NCBI GenBank assembly: GCA_017938215.1
Contig: JAGBBZ010000023.1
Span: 1 to 64,000 of the forward strand
Direction: 5' to 3'
DNA from: Eubacterium sp.
GTDB taxonomy: Bacteria; Bacillota; Clostridia; Lachnospirales; Lachnospiraceae
Length of the DNA: 64,000 bases
Every line of letters starts with the position of its first letter. Position 1 is the first letter of the stretch. The notes beneath the pieces were generated by a model, which was not told the origin of the DNA, did not search any database, and saw only the letters and a program-made list of their open reading frames with translations. Positions 7,716-15,666 of this stretch are shown here, one piece after another. The translations under genes were made by a program, and so were the position numbers.

Positions 7716-9413
7716 ATGGAGACGATAAGGGAATATTTAAATAATCTGTTTATGAGTTTACCGGAGACATCGGAAGTGTTGCGAGCGAAGGCGGAACTCA
7801 TGGAAATGATGGAGGATAAATACGAGGAGCTGATTCAGGAAGGGAAGTCAGAAAAAGAAGCGGTAGGAATTGTGATTTCTGAGTTTGGTAATCTGGAAGA
7901 GTTGGCAGAGGAACTTGGGATTGGTGTTTATATGAAAAAAGATTCCGATGCAGCTGAGGCGCAAGGAGCTGGGCAACAGAATTCCGCAGGTCCGGCAAAG
8001 ACCGTTTACAACATGGGATTTGAAGAGGCAAAAGGATATGTGGAGTATGCGTGGAAGCATGCAAAATTCATTGCCATCGGAGTATTGCTGTGCATCTGGG
8101 CACCGTATATTGATAGCGTAATGGATGGAGCACAAGCAGCAGGGTATGTGCCTGAGTTTTTGGCGGAAATGATTGGGACACTTGGCTTGTTTGGTATGGT
8201 GGCAGTGGCAGTTGGTCTTTTCTGCAGTGCTTCCTCGATGAAAAAGAAGTACGGTAATTTAGGAAAATATTATGTGGCTTTGGATGCCAAAGCGGGTGAG
8301 TTTTTGACACAGAAGCAGGCTGCGGACGAAAAATATCGCTTGAAGTTAAGAATTACAGGTGTTGTGTTGTGTGTACTTAGTGTGGTTCCTACCAGTATGA
8401 ATTATGTGAGTAATCCGCTGGTAAGTGAGATTTTGGATAGCAGTGTGTTGGTAATCGTAGGTGTGGGTGTCTTGCTTTTGGTTCTTTCCTGCAGTGTTGG
8501 AAATCGTTATGAAGAACTGAGCAAAGCGGTGAAACGAGCAAAAGAGCAGGGGAGCAATGTAGAATATGTAAATGCAAATTGGCAGCAAGCGCCGAAAAAA
8601 GGAATGGGTGCCGGAGTGATTTTGGGAATCATTGCAATTGGTTTTCTCGTTGTGGGGATCAATGTGGCGGTAGGTGTCATTCAATATATGAATTACAATT
8701 CAGAAAAGATTGAATACCAAAAGACGGAGCAGACTTTTGAAATGGGAGATGCTACAAGCTTATTGGTGGATGCAGATGCAGCCAACGTAAGAATTGAGCG
8801 TAGCAATGTGACGGATCCGGCGGATAAAAAATTGATTGTAAAATATTCGGGAGATTCTCGTCGTAAACCAGTGATCAAGCAGGATGGAAATGTTGTACAG
8901 GTGCAAGAAAAAAGCAGAGGGAAATGGGTCTCCTTTGATTTTTCATTCTTTGGAGGTACGATGAAAGGCAGCGAAATTACCGTGATTGTACCTAACTCTC
9001 TGACGGGCTTACAGTATGAGATGGATGTGGATGCCGGAAATCTTACGATGACGAATCTGTTAGGACAGGGAGCGAAGTTTGATGTGGATGCCGGAAATCT
9101 TACGATTGAGAAATGTACGTTCCAGGATCAGTTAAAAGTAGATGTGGATGCCGGAAATATAAAAGTTCTCCAGTCTGTGATTCGTAGATTGGAAGGAGAT
9201 GTAGATGCTGGAAGTATTTCTTGTCAATTGGCGGATAAGACATTGGCAAACTACACGATGGATTTGAAAGTGGATATGGGCGACATCAAAATAAATGGTG
9301 AGGACCGTGGTGGCGAGTATCATCAGACAGCACAAACGACATCTGGAGAAGCTGGTGAAATTAAGTTGGATGTGGACATGGGTGACATCAAAATTGAAGC
9401 ACCGGTTCAGTAA
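7716..9413 (+). CDS. HAAS/DUF1700 membrane protein with DUF4097 beta-helix domain
   Basis: 565 residues. Residues 1-70 are a HAAS/DUF1700-type helical domain (METIREYLNNLFMSLPE ... EFGNLEELAEELGI), which in other systems partners with PadR regulators. About 110-330 hold four or five transmembrane segments. The C-terminal part is a DUF4097-type parallel beta-helix with repeating VDAGNLT / VDAGNIK / VDMGDIKI turns, predicted outside the membrane. Operon with padR upstream; a LiaF-like protein lies downstream. I infer a role in sensing or responding to envelope stress; no enzymatic motif is visible. Confidence 0.85.
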   Translation: METIREYLNNLFMSLPETSEVLRAKAELMEMMEDKYEELIQEGKSEKEAVGIVISEFGNLEELAEELGIGVYMKKDSDAAEAQGAGQQNSAGPAKTVYNMGFEEAKGYVEYAWKHAKFIAIGVLLCIWAPYIDSVMDGAQAAGYVPEFLAEMIGTLGLFGMVAVAVGLFCSASSMKKKYGNLGKYYVALDAKAGEFLTQKQAADEKYRLKLRITGVVLCVLSVVPTSMNYVSNPLVSEILDSSVLVIVGVGVLLLVLSCSVGNRYEELSKAVKRAKEQGSNVEYVNANWQQAPKKGMGAGVILGIIAIGFLVVGINVAVGVIQYMNYNSEKIEYQKTEQTFEMGDATSLLVDADAANVRIERSNVTDPADKKLIVKYSGDSRRKPVIKQDGNVVQVQEKSRGKWVSFDFSFFGGTMKGSEITVIVPNSLTGLQYEMDVDAGNLTMTNLLGQGAKFDVDAGNLTIEKCTFQDQLKVDVDAGNIKVLQSVIRRLEGDVDAGSISCQLADKTLANYTMDLKVDMGDIKINGEDRGGEYHQTAQTTSGEAGEIKLDVDMGDIKIEAPVQ

Positions 9414-9496
9414 ATGGAATTCTTGATGTGACAGTAGACGAAAACAGTGTTTATATATTATAATGAAAAGAAAATTACAAAGGGGGACACTTTAAT

Positions 9497-10204
9497 ATGA
9501 AGAAAGACAATGTGTTTTGGGGAATTATCCTTGTGTTGGCAGCAGTTTACATTATTATCAATAGCTTGGGATTTTTGCCGGATGTAAATGTGGTGCGACT
9601 AGCAATTGGTATCATTTGTGTAATGGTATTTTGTAAGTCGTTGTATCGGTTACAGTTTGGCGGCATGCTTTTTTCGGCTGCTATATTTGCTATTACCTTT
9701 GACCAGCAGTTGGGAATCGAAGCTATCACACCGTGGCCGGTACTGTGTGCAGCGTTGCTAGGAAGCATCGGTTTGGATATGATTTTTGGGAAACAGATAA
9801 TTTGGAGAAATGATAACGCAAAAAAAAAGAGTAGCTCCAATTCCGTCGAAGGCGGATATGTGTCCGGAGAAGAGGTAGTACTGAATGCTGGAATCTTTAA
9901 TGGTTACAAAAAGACAGTATCCTCTGATGATTTTAAGAAAGCAAGTGTGTTTGCAAAGTTCAGTGGTGTGGAAATCAGTTTTGACGATGCGGTAATTCAG
10001 GGAGGCACTGCAGTAATTGATCTGGATGTGGCGTTTTCCGGTGTGGAGCTTTACATACCAAAATCTTGGACAGTGGTCAATGAGACAGATTGCATGTTTG
10101 GAGGTTTTGAAGAACATCGTTCTCAGTACAATGGAGAAGAAGGACCTACCGTGACCATTCGAGGAAATGTACGGTTTAGTGGTGTGGAAGTGTATCGCCT
10201 GTGA
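9497..10204 (+). CDS. LiaF-like membrane protein (cell wall-active antibiotic response)
   Basis: 235 residues. Four N-terminal transmembrane segments (about residues 6-105) are followed by a beta-helix-like soluble domain with paired motifs KFSGVEISFDD and VAFSGVELYIPKSW, ending RFSGVEVYRL, typical of LiaF C-terminal domains and related DUF2154 proteins. LiaF-type proteins tune cell-envelope stress responses. The ribosome site AAGGGGG lies before the ATG. It follows the PadR/DUF4097 gene after 83 bases, and the three genes probably form one envelope-response unit. No LiaRS pair is in the window. Confidence 0.8.
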   Translation: MKKDNVFWGIILVLAAVYIIINSLGFLPDVNVVRLAIGIICVMVFCKSLYRLQFGGMLFSAAIFAITFDQQLGIEAITPWPVLCAALLGSIGLDMIFGKQIIWRNDNAKKKSSSNSVEGGYVSGEEVVLNAGIFNGYKKTVSSDDFKKASVFAKFSGVEISFDDAVIQGGTAVIDLDVAFSGVELYIPKSWTVVNETDCMFGGFEEHRSQYNGEEGPTVTIRGNVRFSGVEVYRL

Positions 10205-10209
10205 TATCT

Positions 10210-10400
10210 AAGCACGAACCGGAAACGACGCTAAGAGATTCTGTGTCAGTGGTTTCCGAATCGGAATCCAAAGCATCGTCCGCATTTCGCGAACTCGCTG
10301 CCAAAAGCGTGCAGCTCAGACATCACTCATGCTGACGAAGGATTCCTCTACAGAAACCTACTTCCACGACAAATCTCAGCTAATGTTTCCTCTCGTGCTT
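10210..10400. ncRNA. Candidate structured RNA: long rod-like nested hairpin (6S-like shape)
   Basis: Six inverted-repeat pairs nest in strict order: AAGCACGA/TCGTGCTT (10210-10217 with 10393-10400), GGAAAC/GTTTCC (10221/10385), GCTaaGAGATT/AATCTCAGC (10230/10372), GGTTTC/GAAACC (10251/10353), GGAATCC/GGATTCC (10263/10340), TCGTC/GACGA (10276/10334), with an apical GCTGC/GCAGC. Length (191 bases) and rod shape with bulges resemble 6S RNA, but I see no convincing promoter directly upstream and cannot match the family sequence. It may instead be the structured 3' UTR of the preceding gene or an inverted-repeat element. The remainder of the 520-base gap holds a terminator (10496) and the rpmG promoter (10593). 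Confidence 0.45.
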
Positions 10401-10495
10401 GCGATATCGCTGTGAGCTACAAGGGGAAGCAGGATGAGAATAGGTAGGACTTGTTGTATACAGTATATTACGCTACTGCGTAGCGAAACAAACAG

Positions 10496-10537
10496 AAAAG
10501 ATTGCGCGTTCATGCGAGCATGACGACAATCTTTTTT
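10496..10537 (+). terminator. Intrinsic terminator
   Basis: AAGATTG (10498-10504) pairs with CAATCTT (10527-10533) enclosing an inner TCATG/CATGA stem; followed by TTTTTTG. Ends transcription of the LiaF gene or of the structured RNA upstream. Confidence 0.8.
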
Positions 10538-10592
10538 GTTTGTCATGCTACACATGATATGGCTTTATGAAAGAAAACCAACAATTTTCCTC

Positions 10593-10622
10593 TTGACTTC
10601 CCCCCATGACTTGTGTTATTCT
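10593..10622 (+). promoter_or_regulatory. Probable promoter of the rpmG-secE-nusG-rplKA operon
   Basis: TTGACT (10593-10598), 18-base spacer, TATTCT (10617-10622). A GGAAC-TTTAT-GTTCC hairpin followed after a few bases by eight T residues (10640-10670) lies in the 100-base leader and could act as an attenuator. Confidence 0.55.
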
Positions 10623-10724
10623 ATTATGGCGATGAAATGGAACTTTATGTTCCTTAGGTCTTTTTTTTATGCCTAGATTTAACGAAATGTAACAAATTTA
10701 TTAAAAAATCACGGAGGTGACGTA

Positions 10725-10874
10725 ATGCGTACTAAAATCACTTTGGAATGTACAGAATGCAAACAGCGTAATTACAACATGACCAAAGAAAAGAAGAACC
10801 ATCCGGACAGAATGGAAACAAAGAAATATTGTAGATTTTGTAAAACACACACATTGCACAAAGAGACAAAATAA
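10725..10874 (+). CDS. rpmG: Ribosomal protein bL33
   Basis: 49 residues, the normal size for bL33. The start [18 protein letters not shown] and the two CxxC zinc-ribbon pairs (CTEC and CRFC) show the zinc-binding paralogue. Start ATG 10725 follows CGGAGGTG. It belongs to the 50S subunit and, as in many Firmicutes, precedes secE and nusG. Confidence 0.96.
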   Translation: MRTKITLECTECKQRNYNMTKEKKNHPDRMETKKYCRFCKTHTLHKETK

Positions 10875-10911
10875 TTGCTTCGTGTGATGTTACGGAAAGG
10901 ATGTGTGTCGA

Positions 10912-11112
10912 GTGAGCGAAGCAGAAAAGACTTCGAAGAAAGGCAACTTCTTCAAACATGTCAAAGCAGAGCTGAAAAGATGTACATGGCCTAAAAAAGA
11001 AGAATTGATTCGCCAGTCTTCACTGGTAATCGTTGTGTCAATCGTGCTTGGCGCGATTATCGCAGCAGTGGATTGGGTGATTCGTTTGGGCTTGAATGCT
11101 ATCGGTCTTTAA
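10912..11112 (+). CDS. secE: Preprotein translocase subunit SecE
   Basis: 66 residues, the short Gram-positive form. It has a charged cytoplasmic start, the conserved amphipathic segment AELKRCTWPKKEELIRQS and one C-terminal transmembrane helix (LVIVVSIVLGAIIAAVDWVI). SecE clamps SecY in the SecYEG protein-export channel. GTG 10912 is taken as start because GGAAAGG lies about 11 bases upstream; the GTG at 10903 is too close. nusG follows after 13 bases. Confidence 0.94.
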   Translation: MSEAEKTSKKGNFFKHVKAELKRCTWPKKEELIRQSSLVIVVSIVLGAIIAAVDWVIRLGLNAIGL

Positions 11113-11125
11113 TTAGGAGGTTGCT

Positions 11126-11644
11126 ATGGCAGAAGAAGCAAAATGGTATGTAGTGCATACTTATTCTGGTTATGAGAATAAAGTAAAAGTAGATATCGAA
11201 AAGACGATTGAAAATCGTAATCTTCAAGAACAAATTCTTGAAGTTATGGTGCCGATGCAAACCGTTGTGGAAGACAAGAATGGAGAGAAGAAACAAGTTC
11301 AGAAGAAAATGTTTCCGGCGTATGTACTCCTTAACATGATCATGAATGATGAGACATGGTATGTAGTCCGCAATACTCGTGGAGTAACAGGTTTTGTAGG
11401 TCCTGGATCCAAACCGGTTCCATTGACGGCAGAAGAAATTGCTAACATGGGATTTTTGGCAGAGGCAGAAGAAGCTCCATACAACATTGGAGACCACGTT
11501 GTGGTTACCAAGGGTGTATGGCAGGATACACATGGTGTGGTTCAAGAAGTCCATCCGGCAAAGCAGATGGTTGTTATCGAAATCGATATGTTTGGACGTG
11601 GAACACCAGTAGAAATCGATTTTTCAGAATTAGAAAAGCTATAA
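11126..11644 (+). CDS. nusG: Transcription termination/antitermination factor NusG
   Basis: 172 residues. N-terminal NGN domain begins [16 protein letters not shown] and includes FPAYVLLNM and TRGVTGFVG; the C-terminal KOW domain has [18 protein letters not shown]. NusG binds RNA polymerase and affects pausing, termination and transcription-translation coupling. A strong AGGAGG site precedes the ATG. Position between secE and rplK is the ancestral order. Confidence 0.97.
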   Translation: MAEEAKWYVVHTYSGYENKVKVDIEKTIENRNLQEQILEVMVPMQTVVEDKNGEKKQVQKKMFPAYVLLNMIMNDETWYVVRNTRGVTGFVGPGSKPVPLTAEEIANMGFLAEAEEAPYNIGDHVVVTKGVWQDTHGVVQEVHPAKQMVVIEIDMFGRGTPVEIDFSELEKL

Positions 11645-11663
11645 AAACAGGAGGAAACTTGAA

Positions 11664-12089
11664 ATGGCTAAGAAAGTTGAAGGATATATTAAATTACAGA
11701 TCCCAGCTGGAAAAGCAACACCAGCACCACCAGTTGGTCCAGCGCTTGGACAGCATGGTGTAAACATCGTGGAGTTCACAAAGCAGTTTAATGCAAAAAC
11801 AGCAGGACAGGAAGGAATGATCATTCCAGTTGTTATTACTGTATATGCAGATAGAAGCTTTAGTTTTATTACAAAAACTCCACCAGCTGCAGTACTTTTG
11901 AAAAAGGCTTGTAAGATTGAGTCTGGTTCAGGTGTACCAAATAAGCAGAAGGTTGCAACAATCTCGAAAGATGAGATTCAGAAAATTGCTGAGATGAAAA
12001 TGCCAGACTTGAATGCAGGAAGCATTGAGGCTGCTATGAGCATGATCGCTGGTACAGCAAGAAGTATGGGAATCACAGTAGAAGAGTAA
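11664..12089 (+). CDS. rplK: Ribosomal protein uL11
   Basis: 141 residues, the standard size. Recognisable segments: [35 protein letters not shown], and the C-terminal rRNA-binding part with SMGITVEE. It is part of the GTPase-associated centre of the 50S subunit. The intergenic space to rplA is 171 bases and holds three perfect hairpins. Confidence 0.97.
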   Translation: MAKKVEGYIKLQIPAGKATPAPPVGPALGQHGVNIVEFTKQFNAKTAGQEGMIIPVVITVYADRSFSFITKTPPAAVLLKKACKIESGSGVPNKQKVATISKDEIQKIAEMKMPDLNAGSIEAAMSMIAGTARSMGITVEE

Positions 12090-12153
12090 ATGATACATCG
12101 TTAAATTTAGACATCGTAAAAGACTTATGTCATTTGGACGTTGTGGGAGACAA

Positions 12154-12222
12154 TGTCTTGAGCGGGCTCAAGACATGGCAAGAACAACAAGTTGTTCTTG
12201 CGACAGAGAACCGAAGGTTCTC
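12154..12222 (+). repeat. Three consecutive perfect hairpins between rplK and rplA
   Basis: TGTCTTGAG/CTCAAGACA (12154-12175, 9 bp, loop CGGG), GCAAGAACAAC/GTTGTTCTTGC (12178-12201, 11 bp, loop AA) and GAGAACC-GAA-GGTTCTC (12206-12222, 7 bp). None is followed by a T tract, so they are not terminators. They may protect or process the mRNA, or bind a regulator. Confidence 0.8.
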
Positions 12223-12260
12223 CCTATATTGTTCGCTAATACCACTAGGAGGTTTTTATC

Positions 12261-12953
12261 ATGAAGAGAGGTAAAAAATATATTGAAGCAGCAAAGTTGG
12301 TCGACAGAACTGTTCAGTATGAAACAGCGGAAGCGATTGACCTTGTGAAGAAAACAGCAATTGCAAAATTCGATGAAACTATTGAAGCACACATTCGTCT
12401 CGGTGTAGACGGACGTCACGCTGACCAGCAGGTTCGTGGTGCTGTTGTATTGCCACATGGAACAGGAAAAACAGTTCGTGTTCTCGTATTTGCAAAGGGT
12501 GATAAAGTTGCAGAGGCAGAAGCAGCAGGCGCTGATTTTGTTGGCGGTGAAGAGCTTATTCCAAAAATCCAGAACGATGGATGGTTTGAGTTTGACGTAG
12601 TTGTTGCTACTCCTGACATGATGGGTGTTGTTGGTCGTCTCGGACGTGTACTTGGACCAAAAGGCTTGATGCCAAACCCTAAAGCAGGAACAGTTACAAT
12701 GGATGTTACAAAGGCTGTTAATGATATTAAAGCAGGTAAGATCGAGTATCGTTTGGATAAAGCAAACATCATTCACTGCCCAGTTGGAAAGGCTTCTTTC
12801 ACACCAGAGCAGTTGAGTGACAACTTCAACACTTTGATGGATGCTATCATCAAAGCTAAGCCAGCAAGTGCAAAAGGTCAGTACCTTAAGAGCGTAACAA
12901 TCGCTAGTACAATGGGACCTGGAGTAAAAGTTAGCACAGCTAAACTTGTTTAA
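12261..12953 (+). CDS. rplA: Ribosomal protein uL1
   Basis: 230 residues, the normal length. Seen: [16 protein letters not shown], the family signature region [19 protein letters not shown] and the closing [14 protein letters not shown]. uL1 forms the mobile L1 stalk at the E site of the 50S subunit and in many bacteria represses its own mRNA. Ribosome site AGGAGG precedes the ATG. A separate promoter for rplJL follows. Confidence 0.97.
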   Translation: MKRGKKYIEAAKLVDRTVQYETAEAIDLVKKTAIAKFDETIEAHIRLGVDGRHADQQVRGAVVLPHGTGKTVRVLVFAKGDKVAEAEAAGADFVGGEELIPKIQNDGWFEFDVVVATPDMMGVVGRLGRVLGPKGLMPNPKAGTVTMDVTKAVNDIKAGKIEYRLDKANIIHCPVGKASFTPEQLSDNFNTLMDAIIKAKPASAKGQYLKSVTIASTMGPGVKVSTAKLV

Positions 12954-12963
12954 TAATTCGTTA

Positions 12964-12993
12964 TTGACAACATCTGTAAGGATGTGTTAATAT
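12964..12993 (+). promoter_or_regulatory. Promoter of rplJ-rplL
   Basis: TTGACA (12964-12969), 18-base spacer, TAATAT (12988-12993; a TATAAT overlaps at 12991 but at poor spacing). Placed so that transcription starts at the L10 leader. Confidence 0.65.
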
Positions 12994-13007
12994 AATATAC
13001 GTTATGA

Positions 13008-13130
13008 CTGCCGTAGACAGTAAGTAAAGATGAATCGGAGATTTATTTTTGTAAGTGCGAGAGCCGCTTACCGAGGAGTAAAAGGATAGAATTTTTCTGC
13101 CCTCTCTTTGTCTAGGCAAAGAGGGGGCTG
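13008..13130 (+). promoter_or_regulatory. Ribosomal protein L10 leader
   Basis: The leader has the recognisable L10-leader blocks GCCGTAGACAGTAAGT and CCGCTTACCGAGGAG, which pair GTAAG with CTTAC and form the kink-turn-like L10(L12)4 binding site known from Firmicutes. It is followed by a GC-rich hairpin CCTCTCTTTG/CAAAGAGGGG (13100-13128), without a strong T tract. L10-L12 complex binding is expected to feed back on rplJL. Confidence 0.8.
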
Positions 13131-13186
13131 TTGTATATATAACTCTCCTTTTTCGGCAGAAAATCTATAAGGAGGTAAATGAAACC

Positions 13187-13759
13187 ATGGCTAAAGTCGA
13201 GTTAAAACAGCCGATTGTTGAGGAAATCAAAGGTTATGCAGCTGACGCAAAAGCAGCAGTACTTGTTGATTACCGTGGACTTACCGTAGAGCAGGATACA
13301 AGACTTCGTAAGCAGTTGAGAGAAGCTGGTGTTGTATACAAAGTATACAAAAACACAATGATGCTTCGTGCATTCGAGGGAACAGATTTTGCTCAGTTGG
13401 AAAAAGACTTGGAAGGACCTACAGCTATCGCATTTTCAGCAGAAGATGAGACTGCACCAGCAAGAATCTTGAATGATTTTGCAAAAGAGGCAGATGCACT
13501 TCAGTTCAAGAGCGGTGTAGTTGGAGGAACATATTACGATGAGGCTGGAATCAAAGCTCTTGCTAACATCCCTTCAAGAGACGTTCTTATTTCCAAATTG
13601 CTCGGAAGCTTGCAGTCACCTGTTACAAACCTTGCTCGTGTTCTTAATCAGATTGCAGAGAAAGGTGGCGCACCTGCAGAAGCAGAGGCTACTGAGGCAG
13701 AGGCAGCTGTAGAGGCTGCTCCAGAAGCTGCAGAAGCAGCAGAACCAGCAGCAGAGTAA
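13187..13759 (+). CDS. rplJ: Ribosomal protein uL10
   Basis: 190 residues, somewhat longer than the usual 165-175 because of an Ala/Glu-rich tail ([19 protein letters not shown]). The core is typical: [34 protein letters not shown] and [20 protein letters not shown]. uL10 is the base of the ribosomal stalk and binds L7/L12 dimers through its C-terminal helix. The leader upstream is the presumed feedback target. rplL follows after 50 bases. Confidence 0.96.
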   Translation: MAKVELKQPIVEEIKGYAADAKAAVLVDYRGLTVEQDTRLRKQLREAGVVYKVYKNTMMLRAFEGTDFAQLEKDLEGPTAIAFSAEDETAPARILNDFAKEADALQFKSGVVGGTYYDEAGIKALANIPSRDVLISKLLGSLQSPVTNLARVLNQIAEKGGAPAEAEATEAEAAVEAAPEAAEAAEPAAE

Positions 13760-13809
13760 TTCGCTGCAAAATCAAGAATAACAAATATATTATAATGGAG
13801 GAATTTAAA

Positions 13810-14178
13810 ATGACTACTCAGGAATTTATTGATGCTATCAAAGAGATGAGCGTATTAGAGTTGAATGATTTGGTAAAAGCTTGTGAAGAAGAATTTGGTG
13901 TTTCTGCAGCAGCAGGTGTTGTAGTTGCAGCAGCAGCAGACGGTGCAGCAGCAGGCGGCGCTGAGAAAGACGAGTTCGATGTAGAGCTTACAGAAGTAGG
14001 ACCAAACAAAGTTAAGGTTATCAAAGTTGTACGTGAGGTAACTGGTCTTGGACTTAAGGAAGCGAAAGAAGTAGTAGACGGAGCTCCTAAAGTAATCAAA
14101 GAAGCAGCTGCTAAAGACGAGGCTGAGGATATCAAGACTAAGCTCGAGGCAGAAGGCGCTAAGATCACATTGAAATAA
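13810..14178 (+). CDS. rplL: Ribosomal protein bL12 (L7/L12)
   Basis: 122 residues. N-terminal dimer domain ([20 protein letters not shown]), Ala/Gly hinge ([14 protein letters not shown]) and C-terminal factor-binding domain ([20 protein letters not shown], then [10 protein letters not shown]). ATG 13810 is the start; the in-frame ATG 13795 overlaps the ribosome site. bL12 recruits translation GTPases. A very strong terminator follows and rpoB is not downstream, unlike the common rplJL-rpoBC order. Confidence 0.97.
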   Translation: MTTQEFIDAIKEMSVLELNDLVKACEEEFGVSAAAGVVVAAAADGAAAGGAEKDEFDVELTEVGPNKVKVIKVVREVTGLGLKEAKEVVDGAPKVIKEAAAKDEAEDIKTKLEAEGAKITLK

Positions 14179-14207
14179 TCGCGAAAACTTTGAGTTGAGC
14201 GTTCGAT

Positions 14208-14267
14208 AAAATCAAAAAGAGTAACTCGTGCAAGCTTGCTTGCAGACGAGTTACTCTTTTTGATTTT
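14208..14267 (+). terminator. Terminator with 22-bp perfect stem after rplL
   Basis: 14208-14229 and 14246-14267 are perfect reverse complements (22 bp), and the 16-base loop contains a further GCAAG/CTTGC pairing. The 3' arm carries CTTTTTGATTTT. Stem length is unusual for an intrinsic terminator. Confidence 0.85.
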
Positions 14268-14287
14268 GAGAGGACATTCAACGAATG

Positions 14288-14461
14288 TCCGCGTGCGGGA
14301 TGACGAAGTCAGACCGCTAGAACGCGAAAGGAAATAGTCACGTGGTGCTTGAACAAAGATGCGAAGCAATGGATTGTTATTAGCTCTATTTGCATGCTAT
14401 GTATTCGGCGAGCATCCGCGTGCGGGATGACGAAGTCAGACCGCTAGAACGCGAAAGGAAA
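14288..14461 (+). repeat. 47-bp direct repeat, two identical copies
   Basis: 14288-14334 and 14415-14461 are identical over 47 bases (each begins TCCGCGTGCGGGATGACGAA and ends GAACGCGAAAGGAAA). The first copy is preceded by the perfect hairpin GGACATTC-AAC-GAATGTCC (14273-14291). Spacer of 80 bases is unrelated. The 372-base gap 14179-14550 holds only the rplL terminator, this repeat pair and the ribosome site of the next gene; no ORF is credible. Confidence 0.85.
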
Positions 14462-14550
14462 ACTGACTCCAAACTGACACATTTCCACCTTGAATCTGCC
14501 ACATACTTCCATTATCCTTATCAATAAGAAAACAAAAGGAGGAAAAGGAA

Positions 14551-15600
14551 ATGCGAAAAGACAAAAAAATAATAACAGTTGCCGTGCTTTGCCTTACGAC
14601 GTTGGTGGGGAGTGTCCAGGGGATTGCATCTGCGCAAGTACAAGTGCCAACTTCCACGGGGAAGTGCACGGAGGTAAAATTAAAGGCGGGCGACTATGAA
14701 ATGTCGAATATTTTTCAAGAGTGGCACGAAACATTTGCGTCATATTACAAAGATGAGGATGGCATTAATCAGAAAGCAATCTATAATATAAAAGAAAATA
14801 GTTGGTCTACGGAAATGGTGGAAGATACAAGTATGAACGTGGATGGTGAGAAGGTATATTACACCATTTATCCTACAAAAAATGGTTACGCGGAGGTGGC
14901 ACCGGATTCATCCAGAGTGATTTTGCGCAATGATGAAGGGAAAAAAATGCGTAAGCAAAAGTTTGCAAAAATCAAAGGCTGGAAGAAGAAATACGCAGTA
15001 AAAGATATGAGCCAGATTAGTAAAAATCGATATCTTTTTATTTGCCAGACAGGAAAAAAGAAAGCACCACAGGCGGTATGTGTTAACATCAAGACCAAAA
15101 AGGTTGTATGGAAGATAAAAAATGTGTCCGACACATATGAAATAATTGGCGATGAGATATACTTCTATCAGTTCCAGATGAAAAATATCGGAATTGCTGG
15201 AAAATCATCGGATATGATTTATAAATACGATTTGAAATACGGAACAAAGTGTAAGTGCTTGGATTCTACTATAGATGCCACTGACATTCGAAACAGAATT
15301 CCGCAGTTGCACGGACAACAGACGGAGGATGCATACCCAATCACAGATCAGGAAATTGTAATTGCAGGATATGATGGAAAGTTGTATGCGGCATATATGT
15401 CAGGGATTTATGTGTACGAAGACCGTACAAGAACATGGAAATGTCTTGTGGATGGAGCCAACGATACGAACTATTCCTTGCGAAGCGGAAAAACCATTGT
15501 GGATTTCATTCCTATATCGGAGCGAGAATTTTACACATTGTCATCCCATGGAAATTACGACGGAGAGGTAACAAACTTTATAAAATACTGGGCGAATTAG
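14551..15600 (+). CDS. Secreted protein of unknown function
   Basis: 349 residues. Residues 1-28 are a signal peptide (KKIITVAVLCLTTLVGSVQG, then IASAQ). No domain is recognised; the body has repeated beta-strand patterns such as KVYYTIYPTKNG, RYLFICQTGKK and GKLYAAYMSGIYVYED, which might form a propeller or sandwich. Lysine-rich stretches are frequent, as in other secreted proteins of this window. Ribosome site AAAGGAGGAAAAGG is strong. The terminator overlaps the stop codon, so this is likely a single-gene transcript. Confidence 0.75.
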   Translation: MRKDKKIITVAVLCLTTLVGSVQGIASAQVQVPTSTGKCTEVKLKAGDYEMSNIFQEWHETFASYYKDEDGINQKAIYNIKENSWSTEMVEDTSMNVDGEKVYYTIYPTKNGYAEVAPDSSRVILRNDEGKKMRKQKFAKIKGWKKKYAVKDMSQISKNRYLFICQTGKKKAPQAVCVNIKTKKVVWKIKNVSDTYEIIGDEIYFYQFQMKNIGIAGKSSDMIYKYDLKYGTKCKCLDSTIDATDIRNRIPQLHGQQTEDAYPITDQEIVIAGYDGKLYAAYMSGIYVYEDRTRTWKCLVDGANDTNYSLRSGKTIVDFIPISEREFYTLSSHGNYDGEVTNFIKYWAN

Positions 15601-15618
15601 TCGCCCAGTTCTTTTTTT
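15587..15618 (+). terminator. Terminator overlapping the preceding stop codon
   Basis: ACTGGGCGA (15587-15595) and TCGCCCAGT (15601-15609) form a perfect 9-bp stem with the stop codon in the loop; TTCTTTTTTT follows. Confidence 0.88.
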
Positions 15619-15666
15619 GCTGTTTTCTAATATACTAGAAATAGCAGAGCAAATAGGAGGCGGGCG

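Noticed and set aside
9421..9470. Promoter before the LiaF-like gene
   Set aside because: A TATAAT is present at 9459-9464 but no -35-like hexamer at 16-18 bases; read-through from the padR promoter is simpler.
14288..14461. Two identical repeats as a possible CRISPR array
   Set aside because: Only two copies, 47 bases long with an 80-base spacer, not regular, and no cas genes in the window.
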